DNA of 64,000 nucleotides, taken from assembly GCF_001971705.1 (NCBI RefSeq), contig NZ_CP019327.1:2232001-2296000 (forward strand), written 5' to 3'. Of the stretch, positions 15,245 to 23,883 are shown piece by piece (the first letter of the stretch is position 1; every line of letters starts with the position of its first letter). This stretch comes from Natronorubrum daqingense (GTDB lineage Archaea; Halobacteriota; Halobacteria; Halobacteriales; Natrialbaceae). Below the pieces are notes generated by a model. It was not told where the DNA came from and made no database searches. It saw only the letters and a list, made by a program, of their open reading frames with translations. The translations under genes were made by a program, and so were the position numbers.

Positions 15245-16810
15245 TCAAGACCCGTGTCGCTGCGAGTCGGCGTCGGGTACGGCCTCGAACCCGTCGAACT
15301 CCCGCCCCAATCGACGCCGATCGTACTCGGCGACGGCGACGAGACAGCCGAATCCGACCAGGAACAGCGCCCCGCCGACCGTCTGGCGACCAGCGACGAA
15401 CGTCGACGATGCGGCGTACCAGACGGTCGTCGTCGCGAGCGCGAGTCCGATCGGGACGCCCGTACGCGTCAGTCGGAGACCGACACCCTCGCCCCGAACG
15501 AGCGGGCCGACGAGCCAGTACGATCCGCCGATCGCTACCGACGCGGCGAGCAGGGTCACCACGGTCGACCACGACGCGACGATTCCGACGAAAAAGGTGA
15601 TCACACCGCCGACGGAGACGCCGGTCCCGAACCGCTCGAGCCACGACGATATCGGCCGATCCGACTGCTGGCTCGACGGCGCGCTCGAGGATTCGTCGTC
15701 GCAGGTGTCGACGTGGGTAACGCGCTGGCCAGCCGTGATCGCGACGCGGTCGCGCTCGCCGTCGACAGCGGTCGGCGACTGGTCGTCGGTTCCGTCCCCT
15801 TCTTCGAGCGTGGGATCCGCGGCCGTCGAGTCGACTGCCTCGCGCTCGAGCCAGGGCGACTCCGTCTCGACGCCGTCGAACGTGATCGGGAGACTCGCTG
15901 CAATTTCGAAGTTCGGGTGGTCCTGGATCTGAAAGTGAAGGTGTGGCTCCGAGGAGTTGCCGGAGTGGCCACAGCGACCGATTCGCTGGCCGCGTTCGAC
16001 GCGGTCGCCTGGCTCGACTGCAACGCTGCCGGGGACGAGGTGGACGAGACTGCTGTATTCGTCGGGCGCGTGCTGGATCACGACGTAGTTGCCGCGAATG
16101 TCGCGCTTCAGAAGGTGTGAGAGACCGCCGCCGTGGCTCGCCTCAGGGTCGCCATCCGAGACGTCGACGACGATTCCGTCGGCGGGCGCGAGTATCGGCT
16201 CGTCGTAGCAGTAGTAGTTCTCGACGGCCGTTGGCCCCTCCGCCGTCGCCGAGTGGCCCGCGTCGTCCGTCACGACGAAGTCGTAGGCGTAGCGCTGGTT
16301 CACCGGGAACCACGAGTGAGAGTACTCTCGCTCGAGGCTGCCGGTGACGACCGTCCAGGTACCGTCGACGGGAAGTCGGTACGAAACGCGTTGCTCGTAG
16401 GTTTCGCGGTCGGGAATCGATCCGCGGTGGCGCACGAGCGCGACGGCGCTGCCGAGGAGTTGCCGGAGGTCCTGGGCCATCACGAGCGGGTTGAAAAACG
16501 TCGGCACGAGCATGGCGTAGCCGATCGCGTACTCTCGTCCCGTCCCCATGTGGATCCAGTCGGTCGGTTCCGTCGCGTCCGTTTCGTCGGCGTAACGGCC
16601 GAAGACCAGTCCGACCAGCGGAGCGACGAGCGGCCAGAGGAAGAAGAGGAAGAAAAGCTGAAACACCTGTAGAAAGGCCAGCGAGTCGAACAGGTAGCCG
16701 GGAACCGCGAGCACCGAGAGGGCGACGAGATACATCGGCTCGAACGACCGGAGCGCACTCCGGAGCCGCGCTGAGGGCGTCGCCGTCTCGGTGGTGGCTC
16801 GGTCAGTCAT
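15245..16810 (-). CDS. Membrane-embedded M23-type metallopeptidase
   Basis: 521 residues. Two or three hydrophobic segments (about residues 27-75 and 95-110) precede an M23/LytM peptidase domain at about 135-310: YAYDFVVTDDAGHS with the metal-ligand Asp, ILAPADGIVVDVSDGDPEAS, NYVVIQHAPDEYSSLVHLVP and the HxH motif EPHLHFQI. An acidic linker follows, then about four more transmembrane segments (residues 385-500). M23 enzymes normally cut peptidoglycan peptides, which haloarchaea lack, so the target is probably a protein or glycoprotein of the envelope. The usual first His ligand (HxxxD) appears as Tyr-Ala-Tyr-Asp here, so metal binding should be tested. Confidence 0.8.
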   Translation of the reverse strand: MTDRATTETATPSARLRSALRSFEPMYLVALSVLAVPGYLFDSLAFLQVFQLFFLFFLWPLVAPLVGLVFGRYADETDATEPTDWIHMGTGREYAIGYAMLVPTFFNPLVMAQDLRQLLGSAVALVRHRGSIPDRETYEQRVSYRLPVDGTWTVVTGSLEREYSHSWFPVNQRYAYDFVVTDDAGHSATAEGPTAVENYYCYDEPILAPADGIVVDVSDGDPEASHGGGLSHLLKRDIRGNYVVIQHAPDEYSSLVHLVPGSVAVEPGDRVERGQRIGRCGHSGNSSEPHLHFQIQDHPNFEIAASLPITFDGVETESPWLEREAVDSTAADPTLEEGDGTDDQSPTAVDGERDRVAITAGQRVTHVDTCDDESSSAPSSQQSDRPISSWLERFGTGVSVGGVITFFVGIVASWSTVVTLLAASVAIGGSYWLVGPLVRGEGVGLRLTRTGVPIGLALATTTVWYAASSTFVAGRQTVGGALFLVGFGCLVAVAEYDRRRLGREFDGFEAVPDADSQRHGS

Positions 16811-16932
16811 TAGTGACTCTCGGTCGGGAACGGACGTAATCGCTTTGTGAAGACGATTTCACAACGCGAGTTGATAGTTCCTCGCAACGTCGCTCCGGAA
16901 ACATCAATTAGCTATCAAGAGTAGCCCAGGCC

Positions 16933-17802
16933 ATGACCAGGGACGAGAGTAGCGATGCCGGTTCCGGACCCCAGGTTCGGGAGGCGTTCTCCCTGCTCAA
17001 CCACGAGATCCGCCTCGAGATCGTGCTGGCGCTGCTCGAGGACTGGCAGGCAGTCTACACGGAGCCGCGGTCGTACGCCGAGTTGATGGACGCGGTCGGA
17101 ATGCGCGACAGCGGCAAGTTCAACTACCACCTCGACAAGCTTCGCGGCGTCTACGTGTGGCAGGTCGAGGACGGCTACGTGCCGACGGCGAGCGTGACGG
17201 CGCTCTATCGAGCCGTGCTCGCCCACCAGCCGACTGTCGAGTTCGAGTACGACCCGACCGAGATCGACGCGGCGTGTCCGAGCTGCGACGCGACGCTGGT
17301 GTTGGAGTACGAACGCGGTTTCGTCTCCGTCGACTGCAGCGCCTGCGACTGGATTGGATTCACGTATCCGTTCCCCCGACGCGGGTTCGACGGTCGAGAT
17401 GCGGACGCCGTCGCTCGAGCCGTCACCCGTCGGGCCAGACACCACGTCGCGATGGCCGCCGAAGGCCAGTGTCCGTTCTGTGCAGGGACGACGACGGTCG
17501 ACCCTCGAGTCGACGCCGTCGAAGACGCCGAGTACTGGATCGAGATCGACTGCGACGCCTGTACGTACACCGTCGGAACTGCGCCGCTCGCGACGGTGTT
17601 GTACGACGAACGGGTCGTCGCCGCACTCGAGGAAATCGGGACTGGTCGCGAGCCATACGACTGGGAACTCCCCGAGGTAACGGTGCGAGTCGAGTCGCGC
17701 GATCCCTTCGAACTCGCCCTCGAGATCGACGGTGACGACGGGGCGGCGACGGTCGTCGTCGACGACACCGTCACGGTGCAGTCGGTGTGTGTAGACGGCT
17801 GA
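16933..17802 (+). CDS. Winged-helix regulator with C-terminal zinc ribbons
   Basis: 289 residues. An ArsR-like winged helix occupies residues 15-95 (FSLLNHEIRLEIVLALLEDW, SGKFNYHLDKLRGVYVWQV). It is followed by two Cys-X2-Cys zinc ribbons: CPSCDATL with CSACDWIG, and CPFCAGTT with CDACTYTV, each paired 20-45 residues apart. The last 45 residues form a beta-rich tail. I believe haloarchaeal databases catalogue this two-part layout as DUF7347/DUF7351. It is divergent from the M23 peptidase across 122 nt and may control it, an inference from layout. The ATG at 16933 matches the start of the domain. Confidence 0.82.
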   Translation: MTRDESSDAGSGPQVREAFSLLNHEIRLEIVLALLEDWQAVYTEPRSYAELMDAVGMRDSGKFNYHLDKLRGVYVWQVEDGYVPTASVTALYRAVLAHQPTVEFEYDPTEIDAACPSCDATLVLEYERGFVSVDCSACDWIGFTYPFPRRGFDGRDADAVARAVTRRARHHVAMAAEGQCPFCAGTTTVDPRVDAVEDAEYWIEIDCDACTYTVGTAPLATVLYDERVVAALEEIGTGREPYDWELPEVTVRVESRDPFELALEIDGDDGAATVVVDDTVTVQSVCVDG

Positions 17803-17944
17803 TCGGGATTCGAGTCGACGACGTCACCCGATTTTCGGCTACTGCTTCGATCCTGGCGTAGCTGGTGCGTTCGCGTTCGGTCAGTTTACGTTCGCTACCG
17901 CGCCAGAGTCTCCGGTTCCGTCATCGTCTGTCGATGATGTGATG

Positions 17945-17951
17945 TTTTTAA
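17945..17951 (+). promoter_or_regulatory. TATA box of pspA
   Basis: TTTTTAA is centred 29 nt before the ATG at 17977, preceded by purine-rich sequence. This is an excellent leaderless core promoter. Confidence 0.55.
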
Positions 17952-17976
17952 GGGTGACGAGCGTTACGTACCTAGC

Positions 17977-18816
17977 ATGGGCATCCTCTCTCGGACCTCC
18001 TACATCATCCGGTCGAAGATCAACTCGGTGCTCAACAGAGCCGAGGATCCAACGGAGACGCTCGATTACTCCTACGAGCAGATGCGGGATCAACTTCAGG
18101 ACGTCAAACGCGGCATCGCCGACCTTACCACGCAGAAAAAGCGCCTCGAGATGCAAAAGCGCCGACTCGAGGATAACGTGGAAAAACACAACGAGCAGGC
18201 TCGAACGGCGGTCGAACAGGGTCGTGAGGATCTGGGTCGGCGCGCCCTCGAGAAGAAGAAGACGAAGATGAACCAGATCGAGGATCTCGAGCGCCAGATC
18301 TCCGAATTACAGGGCCAGCAGGATCAGTTGATCGAACAGAAGAACGAACTCCAGAACCGCATCGAGGAGTTCCGCACGAAAAAGGAGACGATGAAAGCCC
18401 GCTACGAGGCTGCAGAGGCGAGTTCGACGGTCTCGGAAGCGATGACGGCAACCGGAGAGGAGTTCGAAGACGTCGGTCGCGCCATCGAGCGCGCCGAGGA
18501 GAAGACCGAGGACATGGAAGCGCGTTCGGCCGCACTCGACGAACTGCACGAATCCGGTGCGTTCGACAACGTGCTCTCGGACCAGGACAATATCGACCGC
18601 GAACTCGAGGAACTGTCGACCGACAGCGGCGTCGAAGCCGAACTCGAGACGCTCAAATCCGATGTCGGCGAGGGTGACACCGAGGGGGAATCAGCGCCGG
18701 ACGCTGAGGGCGACGTCGACGTCGACGAGGACGAACTCGAGGAACTCGAGGAGGACGTCGACGACAGCGAAATCGATGCCGAACTCGCCGAACTGCAGGA
18801 CGAAGAGAACGCCTGA
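17977..18816 (+). CDS. pspA: PspA/IM30 family membrane-stress protein
   Basis: 279 residues. The N-terminus MGILSRTSYIIRSKINSVLN is the amphipathic helix of the family, followed by NRAEDPTETLDYSYEQMRDQ and a long coiled coil (residues 30-190) rich in Glu, Lys and Gln heptads. The C-terminal third is an acidic low-complexity tail (runs of DVDVDEDELEELEED). PspA/Vipp1 proteins are ESCRT-III relatives that polymerise on membranes and repair or stabilise them under stress. In haloarchaea expression often rises with salt or membrane stress. It is a single-gene unit with a strong promoter; no PspB/PspC partner is present in the window. Confidence 0.93.
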   Translation: MGILSRTSYIIRSKINSVLNRAEDPTETLDYSYEQMRDQLQDVKRGIADLTTQKKRLEMQKRRLEDNVEKHNEQARTAVEQGREDLGRRALEKKKTKMNQIEDLERQISELQGQQDQLIEQKNELQNRIEEFRTKKETMKARYEAAEASSTVSEAMTATGEEFEDVGRAIERAEEKTEDMEARSAALDELHESGAFDNVLSDQDNIDRELEELSTDSGVEAELETLKSDVGEGDTEGESAPDAEGDVDVDEDELEELEEDVDDSEIDAELAELQDEENA

Positions 18817-19011
18817 TCTCCGGTTTCACACGGAGTAGACGATTTTACGGAGGGCCAATGTTACTCGAGTAGCGCTGCCGGAGGCGTTCTCGTGTGTGGA
18901 CGACAACGTTGTGCGTAAGGCTCACTTTCTGCGGGGTGACGGCCTGAACCGACATTCACACGAACTGGAGAGAGGAGCAACGACTACCACGGGCGACGTG
19001 GAAACGCGCTT

Positions 19012-19356
19012 ATGGGGACGAATCCGGGTTTCGAAGCGTTATCGACGACCGAACAAGTGGTGTTACTCTGCGTGGCGACGTGCCAGCGAAGCGACGAGAC
19101 GCCAGTCCAGGCACACGAGGTTCGACACGCCTGTCGAGCACACCTCGAGAGCGCCGAAACGGACATCGTCGGCACGGTCTCCGAAGCGGACGTAATGCGC
19201 TCGCTGTACCGACTCGAGGACGCGGAGTTTCTCGAGGAAGCCGAGAGAGACCGGCGGTCGCCGACGGGAAAGGGACGACCGGCGTACTCGCTCGCAATCG
19301 ACGCCGACGACGTCGAGGCGGGTGTCGACGACCGATTGCTCGAGCGTGCGGAGTGA
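19012..19356 (+). CDS. Small winged-helix protein resembling a Cdc6 C-terminal domain
   Basis: 114 residues from MGTNPGFEALSTTEQVVLL. The pattern is LSTTEQVVLLCVA, a helix (VQAHEVRHACRAHLESAE), a recognition-type segment DVMRSLYRLEDAEFLEEA and a wing, GKGRPAYSLAIDADDVE. This order resembles the winged helix at the end of archaeal Orc1/Cdc6 proteins, here without the AAA+ ATPase part. Such stand-alone domains occur in haloarchaea as DNA-binding proteins of unknown target. It is not obviously a truncated orc1, since it has its own start and good codon use. Preceded by 195 nt without genes. Confidence 0.7.
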   Translation: MGTNPGFEALSTTEQVVLLCVATCQRSDETPVQAHEVRHACRAHLESAETDIVGTVSEADVMRSLYRLEDAEFLEEAERDRRSPTGKGRPAYSLAIDADDVEAGVDDRLLERAE

Positions 19357-19451
19357 GCGAGTCGCCGATGGGCTGGCATCGATCGACTGCAGCTCACTGA
19401 CGGTGTCAATCTGTTCAGCGTTCCGAATGCGTGAGCGTGATGACGTATCGA

Positions 19452-19952
19452 TCAGTTCGGCGTGCCGAGTGCCGTGATATCGTACTCCGCCAACTCGGAC
19501 GGCGACTCGAGGATGATGACCTGGAACTCCCATGTCGTTTCGCCGTCTAAATCTCCGATCGTATCGAGGTAGCGTCCGAGTTGATCGCCGTCGTCGTTGT
19601 ACACGCGGACGCGTACTTCGGCGAGATCGATTCGCTCGTCGCCCGTATTTTCGAGGACCCCTTGGACGGTCGGGCCCCGAAAACCGTCCTCGAGGACGAA
19701 TTCGTGGCGTTCGAACGAGAGTTCTCCGAGGGCAGAGACCCCCTCGTCGATCTCCTGTTCGGCGAGCGCATCCGCCGCGGTCAGTTCGGTTTCCGAGCGG
19801 TCCTCGGCGTCGATGTCCTCGATCGGTTCTCGTTCGTAGTCGGGTTCACCCTCGACACCCGGGCCACCACCGTTACAGCCGGCGAGGAGGGCGCTCGAGC
19901 CGGCACCGACGGCGATGAGGAGTCGGCGACGACCGATTGGAGATGCTGTCAT
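19452..19952 (-). CDS. Lipoprotein with FxLyD-like domain
   Basis: 166 residues from MTASPIGRRRLLIAVGAGSS. The twin-arginine-like stretch RRRLL and the lipobox LLAGC near residue 27 indicate Tat export and lipid attachment outside the cell membrane. An acidic linker (EGEPDYEREPIEDID) leads to a beta-sandwich domain of about 85 residues: VQGVLENTGDERIDLAEVRV, YNDDGDQLGRYLDTIGDL, TWEFQVI, the FxLyD pattern seen in many haloarchaeal lipoproteins. No enzyme motif is visible; a ligand-binding or structural role is likely. A longer open frame upstream has no signal sequence and is rejected as the start. Confidence 0.8.
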   Translation of the reverse strand: MTASPIGRRRLLIAVGAGSSALLAGCNGGGPGVEGEPDYEREPIEDIDAEDRSETELTAADALAEQEIDEGVSALGELSFERHEFVLEDGFRGPTVQGVLENTGDERIDLAEVRVRVYNDDGDQLGRYLDTIGDLDGETTWEFQVIILESPSELAEYDITALGTPN

Positions 19953-20182
19953 CGCCGACCACCGCCTGCAGACGAGGAGCGTTGTACCGGAGTGTGTCCG
20001 CGACAAATCATACAAAACGCGACACCACGAGTGCATTTCAGTGTAGGCCCTGAACCGTCAGCGCCGTCGGCTGTCGGTGTGCACGACCAGCAACCAGTCC
20101 GAACTCGTCACTGTTCGCTACTGTATCTATAAGCTGGATGTGCAATGCAGGCCTTATTGGTTCGCCCGGTGGGAACGGGAGT

Positions 20183-21232
20183 ATGGCCGCTTCAGAGAGC
20201 GACGACTCGCTCGAATCTCACGGCGCTGAGATCGGCAAGCGGACGAGTTCGATCACGAGGGTAAAAGAGTGGGTGCTCGTCGAGGGTGACCGGCTGTTCG
20301 TCGCGGCACTCGTCTCGCTCGGCGTCTTCGTGTTGTTTCTCGTCCTCAACGAAATCGGGTTCATCGCCGTCACCAACGACGACTCGATTACCAGACTCGC
20401 CGGCGGCATGATCGCCGGCACCTTCTCGCTGGTCACGCTGGTCGTCTCGATCAACCAACTCATCCTCTCACAGGAGTTCGCCTCCGCGGGCGACGCCCGC
20501 GAGCAACTCGGAGGCGTACTGGCCTTCCGAGAGAACGTTGCAGAACTAGCTGACGTTCCGGCGAGTCCGGCATCGCCCTCGCGGTTGCTCGAACTCGTCA
20601 TCGAGACCATCCACCACCAGGCCCAAGAACTCGAGGATGCCGTCGACGACGACCACGAGGCGGCTGAACTGATCGAACGATACACGACTGGGATCAAAGA
20701 GAGCACCGACCGTATCGACGAGACCCTCGAGCAGACGACGTTCGGGACGTTTCGGGCGATGTCCGCGGCGGTCGCGTTCAACGCCGCCTGGCAATTGTAT
20801 GTGGCCAGACAGCTTCGTGAACGACACCACGAGTCCGTTTCCGACGAGGCGTCCGACTCGTTAGAGAAGTTGATCGAATCGCTCGAGTTGTTCATCACGA
20901 CGCGCGAACACTTCAAGACGACGTACTTACAGCGCGAACTCACCAGATTCTCGCAGTTGACGATCTACTTCGGCGTTCCGGCGATCCTCGCGGCGATGAT
21001 ACTCGGGTTCGTCTACGCGGATCTCACCGGCCCGACGGTGAGCGTGGCGTACTTGCCGTTCGTCGTCAGCGGCCTCATCGCGATCGTCGTCTCGCCGCTC
21101 TCGTTGCTCGTCGCGTACATTCTCCGGACGGCAACCATCACCCGTCGAACGTCCTCAATCGGGCCGATGCTGCCACAGAAGGAACCGGAAGCGGGGCCGT
21201 TCGAGGTTTCCTACAGCGGGGACGAAGACTGA
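20183..21232 (+). CDS. Four-helix membrane protein, paralogue 1 of 3
   Basis: 349 residues from MAASESDDSLESHG (ATG 20183). Two transmembrane segments (about 35-58 and 75-100) are followed by about 155 cytoplasmic-type residues and two more segments (about 262-320). The turn after helix 2 carries the family motif SINQLILSQEFASAGDAREQ, and the end of the soluble domain has TTREHFKTTYLQRELTRFSQ. Paralogues are at 22735 and 23884. The 2+2 topology recalls bestrophin/DUF4239-type channels, but the motifs are not diagnostic. This copy is the most divergent of the three. I cannot name the family. A basic C-terminal stretch (RTATITRRTSS) follows helix 4. Confidence 0.8.
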   Translation: MAASESDDSLESHGAEIGKRTSSITRVKEWVLVEGDRLFVAALVSLGVFVLFLVLNEIGFIAVTNDDSITRLAGGMIAGTFSLVTLVVSINQLILSQEFASAGDAREQLGGVLAFRENVAELADVPASPASPSRLLELVIETIHHQAQELEDAVDDDHEAAELIERYTTGIKESTDRIDETLEQTTFGTFRAMSAAVAFNAAWQLYVARQLRERHHESVSDEASDSLEKLIESLELFITTREHFKTTYLQRELTRFSQLTIYFGVPAILAAMILGFVYADLTGPTVSVAYLPFVVSGLIAIVVSPLSLLVAYILRTATITRRTSSIGPMLPQKEPEAGPFEVSYSGDED

Positions 21233-21322
21233 ATAGGCGCGTACAGACGTCCTGCCGTAGTTGCTGGCGACTCGGCGTACAGCAGGTGATGGCGGGTCGT
21301 TTATCTGTTACTCCGGAGTATC

Positions 21323-21898
21323 ATGGGGAGAATGGAACTGTTAGAGAAACTTCGACTCGACGCTGGGGAGTCGATCAACCTTCGAGACGACCTCAGCGCG
21401 GGAACGAACGTCCTCTTACACTTCGTGCTCCTCGGCGGACTCGCCTGGGGGTCTGGACAGCCGTTTCTCTTTCCCAGCCTCGGCCCGTCGGCGTACCTGC
21501 TCGCGACCGGTGAGAAGCCGCGTGCAGAGGGATCGTACCACGTCATCGGCGGACACGCCATCGCCGCCGTCTGCGGACTCGTCACGTATCTCGTCTTCGC
21601 CGACGGTCTCGTCGCCGTCGACGTCTTCGAACAGGGAGCCCCGTTCTCGAGTGACGTCGGCTTCCTCGTCCTCAGTGGAACCGTCGCGATGGTGTTGACG
21701 ACCATCGGCATGCTCTGGACGGACACGAACCATCCGGCCGCCTGCGCGACGACGCTGATCGTCGCGCTCGGACTCATGTCGACGGTGCTCGAGGTCATTA
21801 TCATCGTTGCCTCCGTGATCCTCCTCGTCTGGTTCCACGGGCTCATCGTCGAACGAGTGCAGGACCTCTTCGGCGTCGAACCGAACGATCCACGCTGA
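21323..21898 (+). CDS. HPP family membrane protein
   Basis: 191 residues with four or five transmembrane segments. The family signatures are intact: FLFPSLGPSAYLLATGEKPR in helix 2, HVIGGHAIAAVCGL, and DTNHPAACATTLIVALGL, a variant of the HPP motif with HPA in place of HPP. HPP proteins are integral membrane proteins; a plant/cyanobacterial member has been linked to nitrite transport across membranes, so small-anion transport is a possibility. Start at 21323 or the ATG 9 nt later. It is embedded among three paralogous membrane proteins on the same strand. Confidence 0.85.
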   Translation: MGRMELLEKLRLDAGESINLRDDLSAGTNVLLHFVLLGGLAWGSGQPFLFPSLGPSAYLLATGEKPRAEGSYHVIGGHAIAAVCGLVTYLVFADGLVAVDVFEQGAPFSSDVGFLVLSGTVAMVLTTIGMLWTDTNHPAACATTLIVALGLMSTVLEVIIIVASVILLVWFHGLIVERVQDLFGVEPNDPR

Positions 21899-21970
21899 GC
21901 TAAGGAGACACGAGAGAGACGTGAAAACGGCTACTCGTACGCTCGAACGTCAAAAAGACCGACAGGTGAG

Positions 21971-22558
21971 TTATCGACGACTCTCAGTTCGCGGCGAGTC
22001 GTCCGCCTCCCTGAACGGTGCGTCGACCGTCTCTATTTCCGACGTCATATCGGTAATCAGCGCGAACAACGCGCCCAGCAACAGGCCGTAGAGCAGGTGA
22101 CCCGTCAGACTCTCGAGAGCGAGTCCCGGGAAACCCGGATCGGCAGCGCCGCCGATCGTCGTCCACAGCGTCAGGGCGATCACTGGAAGGAACGCCCAGA
22201 TTGCGAGGCCGTAGACGACGCCCGCGAGCGTCAGTCGAAGACCCGGCCCCATCGCCGAGAGAAATCCGGTCTCGACGTCGGCGGTGATCGTCCCCAGGAT
22301 CGGCCCTCTCGTGACCAAGAGCCCGAAGACGGCGCCGATGACGAGCCCGTGTGCCAGATGGAACAGCCATCCGGCAGTGCCAATCGGCTCGAGGCCGTAT
22401 ATCGCCGGAATCGCGTCGGTGATGATCGATGGGTCCATCACCCACAGTATCGCGCCGAAGAGCAACGACCCAATAGCGCCACCGACCGCACCACCGACAA
22501 GCCAGTTTGCGTACCCGCCGATGCCGAACGTGGTCGGATCGTCTATCTGGTAGCTCAT
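21971..22558 (-). CDS. Multi-pass membrane protein (DUF6789-like)
   Basis: 195 residues from MSYQIDDPTTFGIGGYANWL, start ATG at 22556-22558. Four transmembrane segments alternate with Gly-rich turns: WLVGGAVGGAIGSLLFGAIL, LFHLAHGLVIGAVFGLLV, LRLTLAGVVYGLAIWAFL and LTGHLLYGLLLGALFALI. The repeating small-residue helices and the H..HG and GHLLYG motifs suggest a duplicated two-helix unit. I associate this layout with the family DUF6789 in haloarchaea, from memory. It sits antiparallel between the HPP protein and membrane paralogue 2, sharing a 176-nt divergent promoter region with the latter. No function can be assigned. Confidence 0.7.
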   Translation of the reverse strand: MSYQIDDPTTFGIGGYANWLVGGAVGGAIGSLLFGAILWVMDPSIITDAIPAIYGLEPIGTAGWLFHLAHGLVIGAVFGLLVTRGPILGTITADVETGFLSAMGPGLRLTLAGVVYGLAIWAFLPVIALTLWTTIGGAADPGFPGLALESLTGHLLYGLLLGALFALITDMTSEIETVDAPFREADDSPRTESRR

Positions 22559-22734
22559 CGCACGTATCAGTAGGAGCGGGAGCCGGATAAAAAACGTGCC
22601 AAATAGCTTGTCCGAGCGCCGTACGGACCGCACTGTGAGCGGGCACGAATCTCACGTCGAGCGAGAATGCATCGGCGTGCCGTCACTTCCTGGGTCGGGT
22701 GTTTTGCCACTCGCAGTAGTGGAACTGGTACTCG

Positions 22735-23760
22735 ATGAGCGACACCGATACAAGCGGGAATACCGACGGACAGGATCGACTCGGGGGGACGCGACTGTGG
22801 GTCTTGCTCCGACTGAACCGTTGGGCGTTTACCGGAGCGATCTTGCTCGTCGTCTACGTCGTGCTCGTGCTCACCAGTTTTTTGCAGCTGACGCCATTGC
22901 GGACGATCGTCGAGAACCAAGACGGGATCGAGTTCCTCTTCTCGGCGTTCATCGGCGCGATCATCACGGGGACGTCGATCGTCGTCACGATCAACCAACT
23001 CGTCCTCTCACAGGAACTCGGCGCGATCGGCGACCAGCGCGATCGGATGAGCGCATCGATGGACTTCCAACACGACATCGAAGACACGATCGAAGAGGAC
23101 ATCAGCCCGCCGGAACCCGCCGCGTTCCTCTGGGAACTCGTCGACGGTATCGAAGAACGAGCCAGGGAACTCGAGGAGGAGATGGAAGACGAACGCGACG
23201 AGGGGCTACAGGCGGAGGTCAACGATTACGTCGAAGACGTCACCGGGAACGCCCAGTTCGTCAAAGACGGGCTCGAGAACGCTCAGTTCGGGACGTTCTC
23301 GGTGATCTGGAACGCGCTTCGGTTCAACTACTCGCGAAAGATTCACGACGCCCGAAAGATTCGAACGCACCACGAGGGGGCGCTGTCGGAAGACGCGAAC
23401 GAGAAGCTCTCCCGAATGATCGAGACGCTGCGCTACTTCGGCCCCGCTCGAGAACACTTCAAGACGCTGTACTTCCAGTGGGAACTCATCAACCTCTCGC
23501 GTGCGCTGTTGTACATCTCCGTCCCCGCGCTGACAGTGATGGCGATCATGATCATGTACGTCGACGGGACAACCCTACTCGGAACCACGTTGGGCGTGGA
23601 CAACCTCGTCTGGGTGACCAGCGCCGGCTTCGTCGCCGGAATCTCCCCGTTCGTCGTCTTCATCACCTACATTCTCCGGATCGCGAGCGTCGCCAAGCGA
23701 ACGCTCGCGATGGGGCCGTTCATCCTCAGAGAGTCCGCTCGAGACGAGGATCTCGGGTAG
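22735..23760 (+). CDS. Four-helix membrane protein, paralogue 2 of 3
   Basis: 341 residues. Transmembrane segments at about 35-55, 70-92, 265-285 and 292-315. The post-helix-2 motif is TINQLVLSQELGAIGDQRDR; the central domain includes ISPPEPAAFLWELVDG and ENAQFGTFSVIWNALRFNYS; before helix 3 is REHFKTLYFQWELINLSRAL. These motifs are almost identical in the copy at 23884 (ISPPEP, ENAQFGTYGVIKSALDYNYS, REHFKTLYFQWELINLSRAM), so copies 2 and 3 arose from a later duplication than copy 1. The C-terminus KRTLAMGPFILRES is also shared. Uncharacterised; probably homo- or hetero-oligomeric membrane assemblies. Confidence 0.82.
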   Translation: MSDTDTSGNTDGQDRLGGTRLWVLLRLNRWAFTGAILLVVYVVLVLTSFLQLTPLRTIVENQDGIEFLFSAFIGAIITGTSIVVTINQLVLSQELGAIGDQRDRMSASMDFQHDIEDTIEEDISPPEPAAFLWELVDGIEERARELEEEMEDERDEGLQAEVNDYVEDVTGNAQFVKDGLENAQFGTFSVIWNALRFNYSRKIHDARKIRTHHEGALSEDANEKLSRMIETLRYFGPAREHFKTLYFQWELINLSRALLYISVPALTVMAIMIMYVDGTTLLGTTLGVDNLVWVTSAGFVAGISPFVVFITYILRIASVAKRTLAMGPFILRESARDEDLG

Positions 23761-23883
23761 TCTCGAGGCACTTCAGTCGGATGCTCGAGGGTCGCCTTCA
23801 CTCCAGAAATCGGGCCGAGAAGCGCTGAGATTCGCCGCCTGCCACATCTATTTCTGACCGTCCCTGTTTGGTCTGCTCGAGCG

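Noticed and set aside
19012-19356. Replication origin with a truncated orc1/cdc6 gene
   Set aside because: Only a winged-helix domain is encoded and I saw no origin-recognition-box repeats or AT-rich unwinding element nearby.
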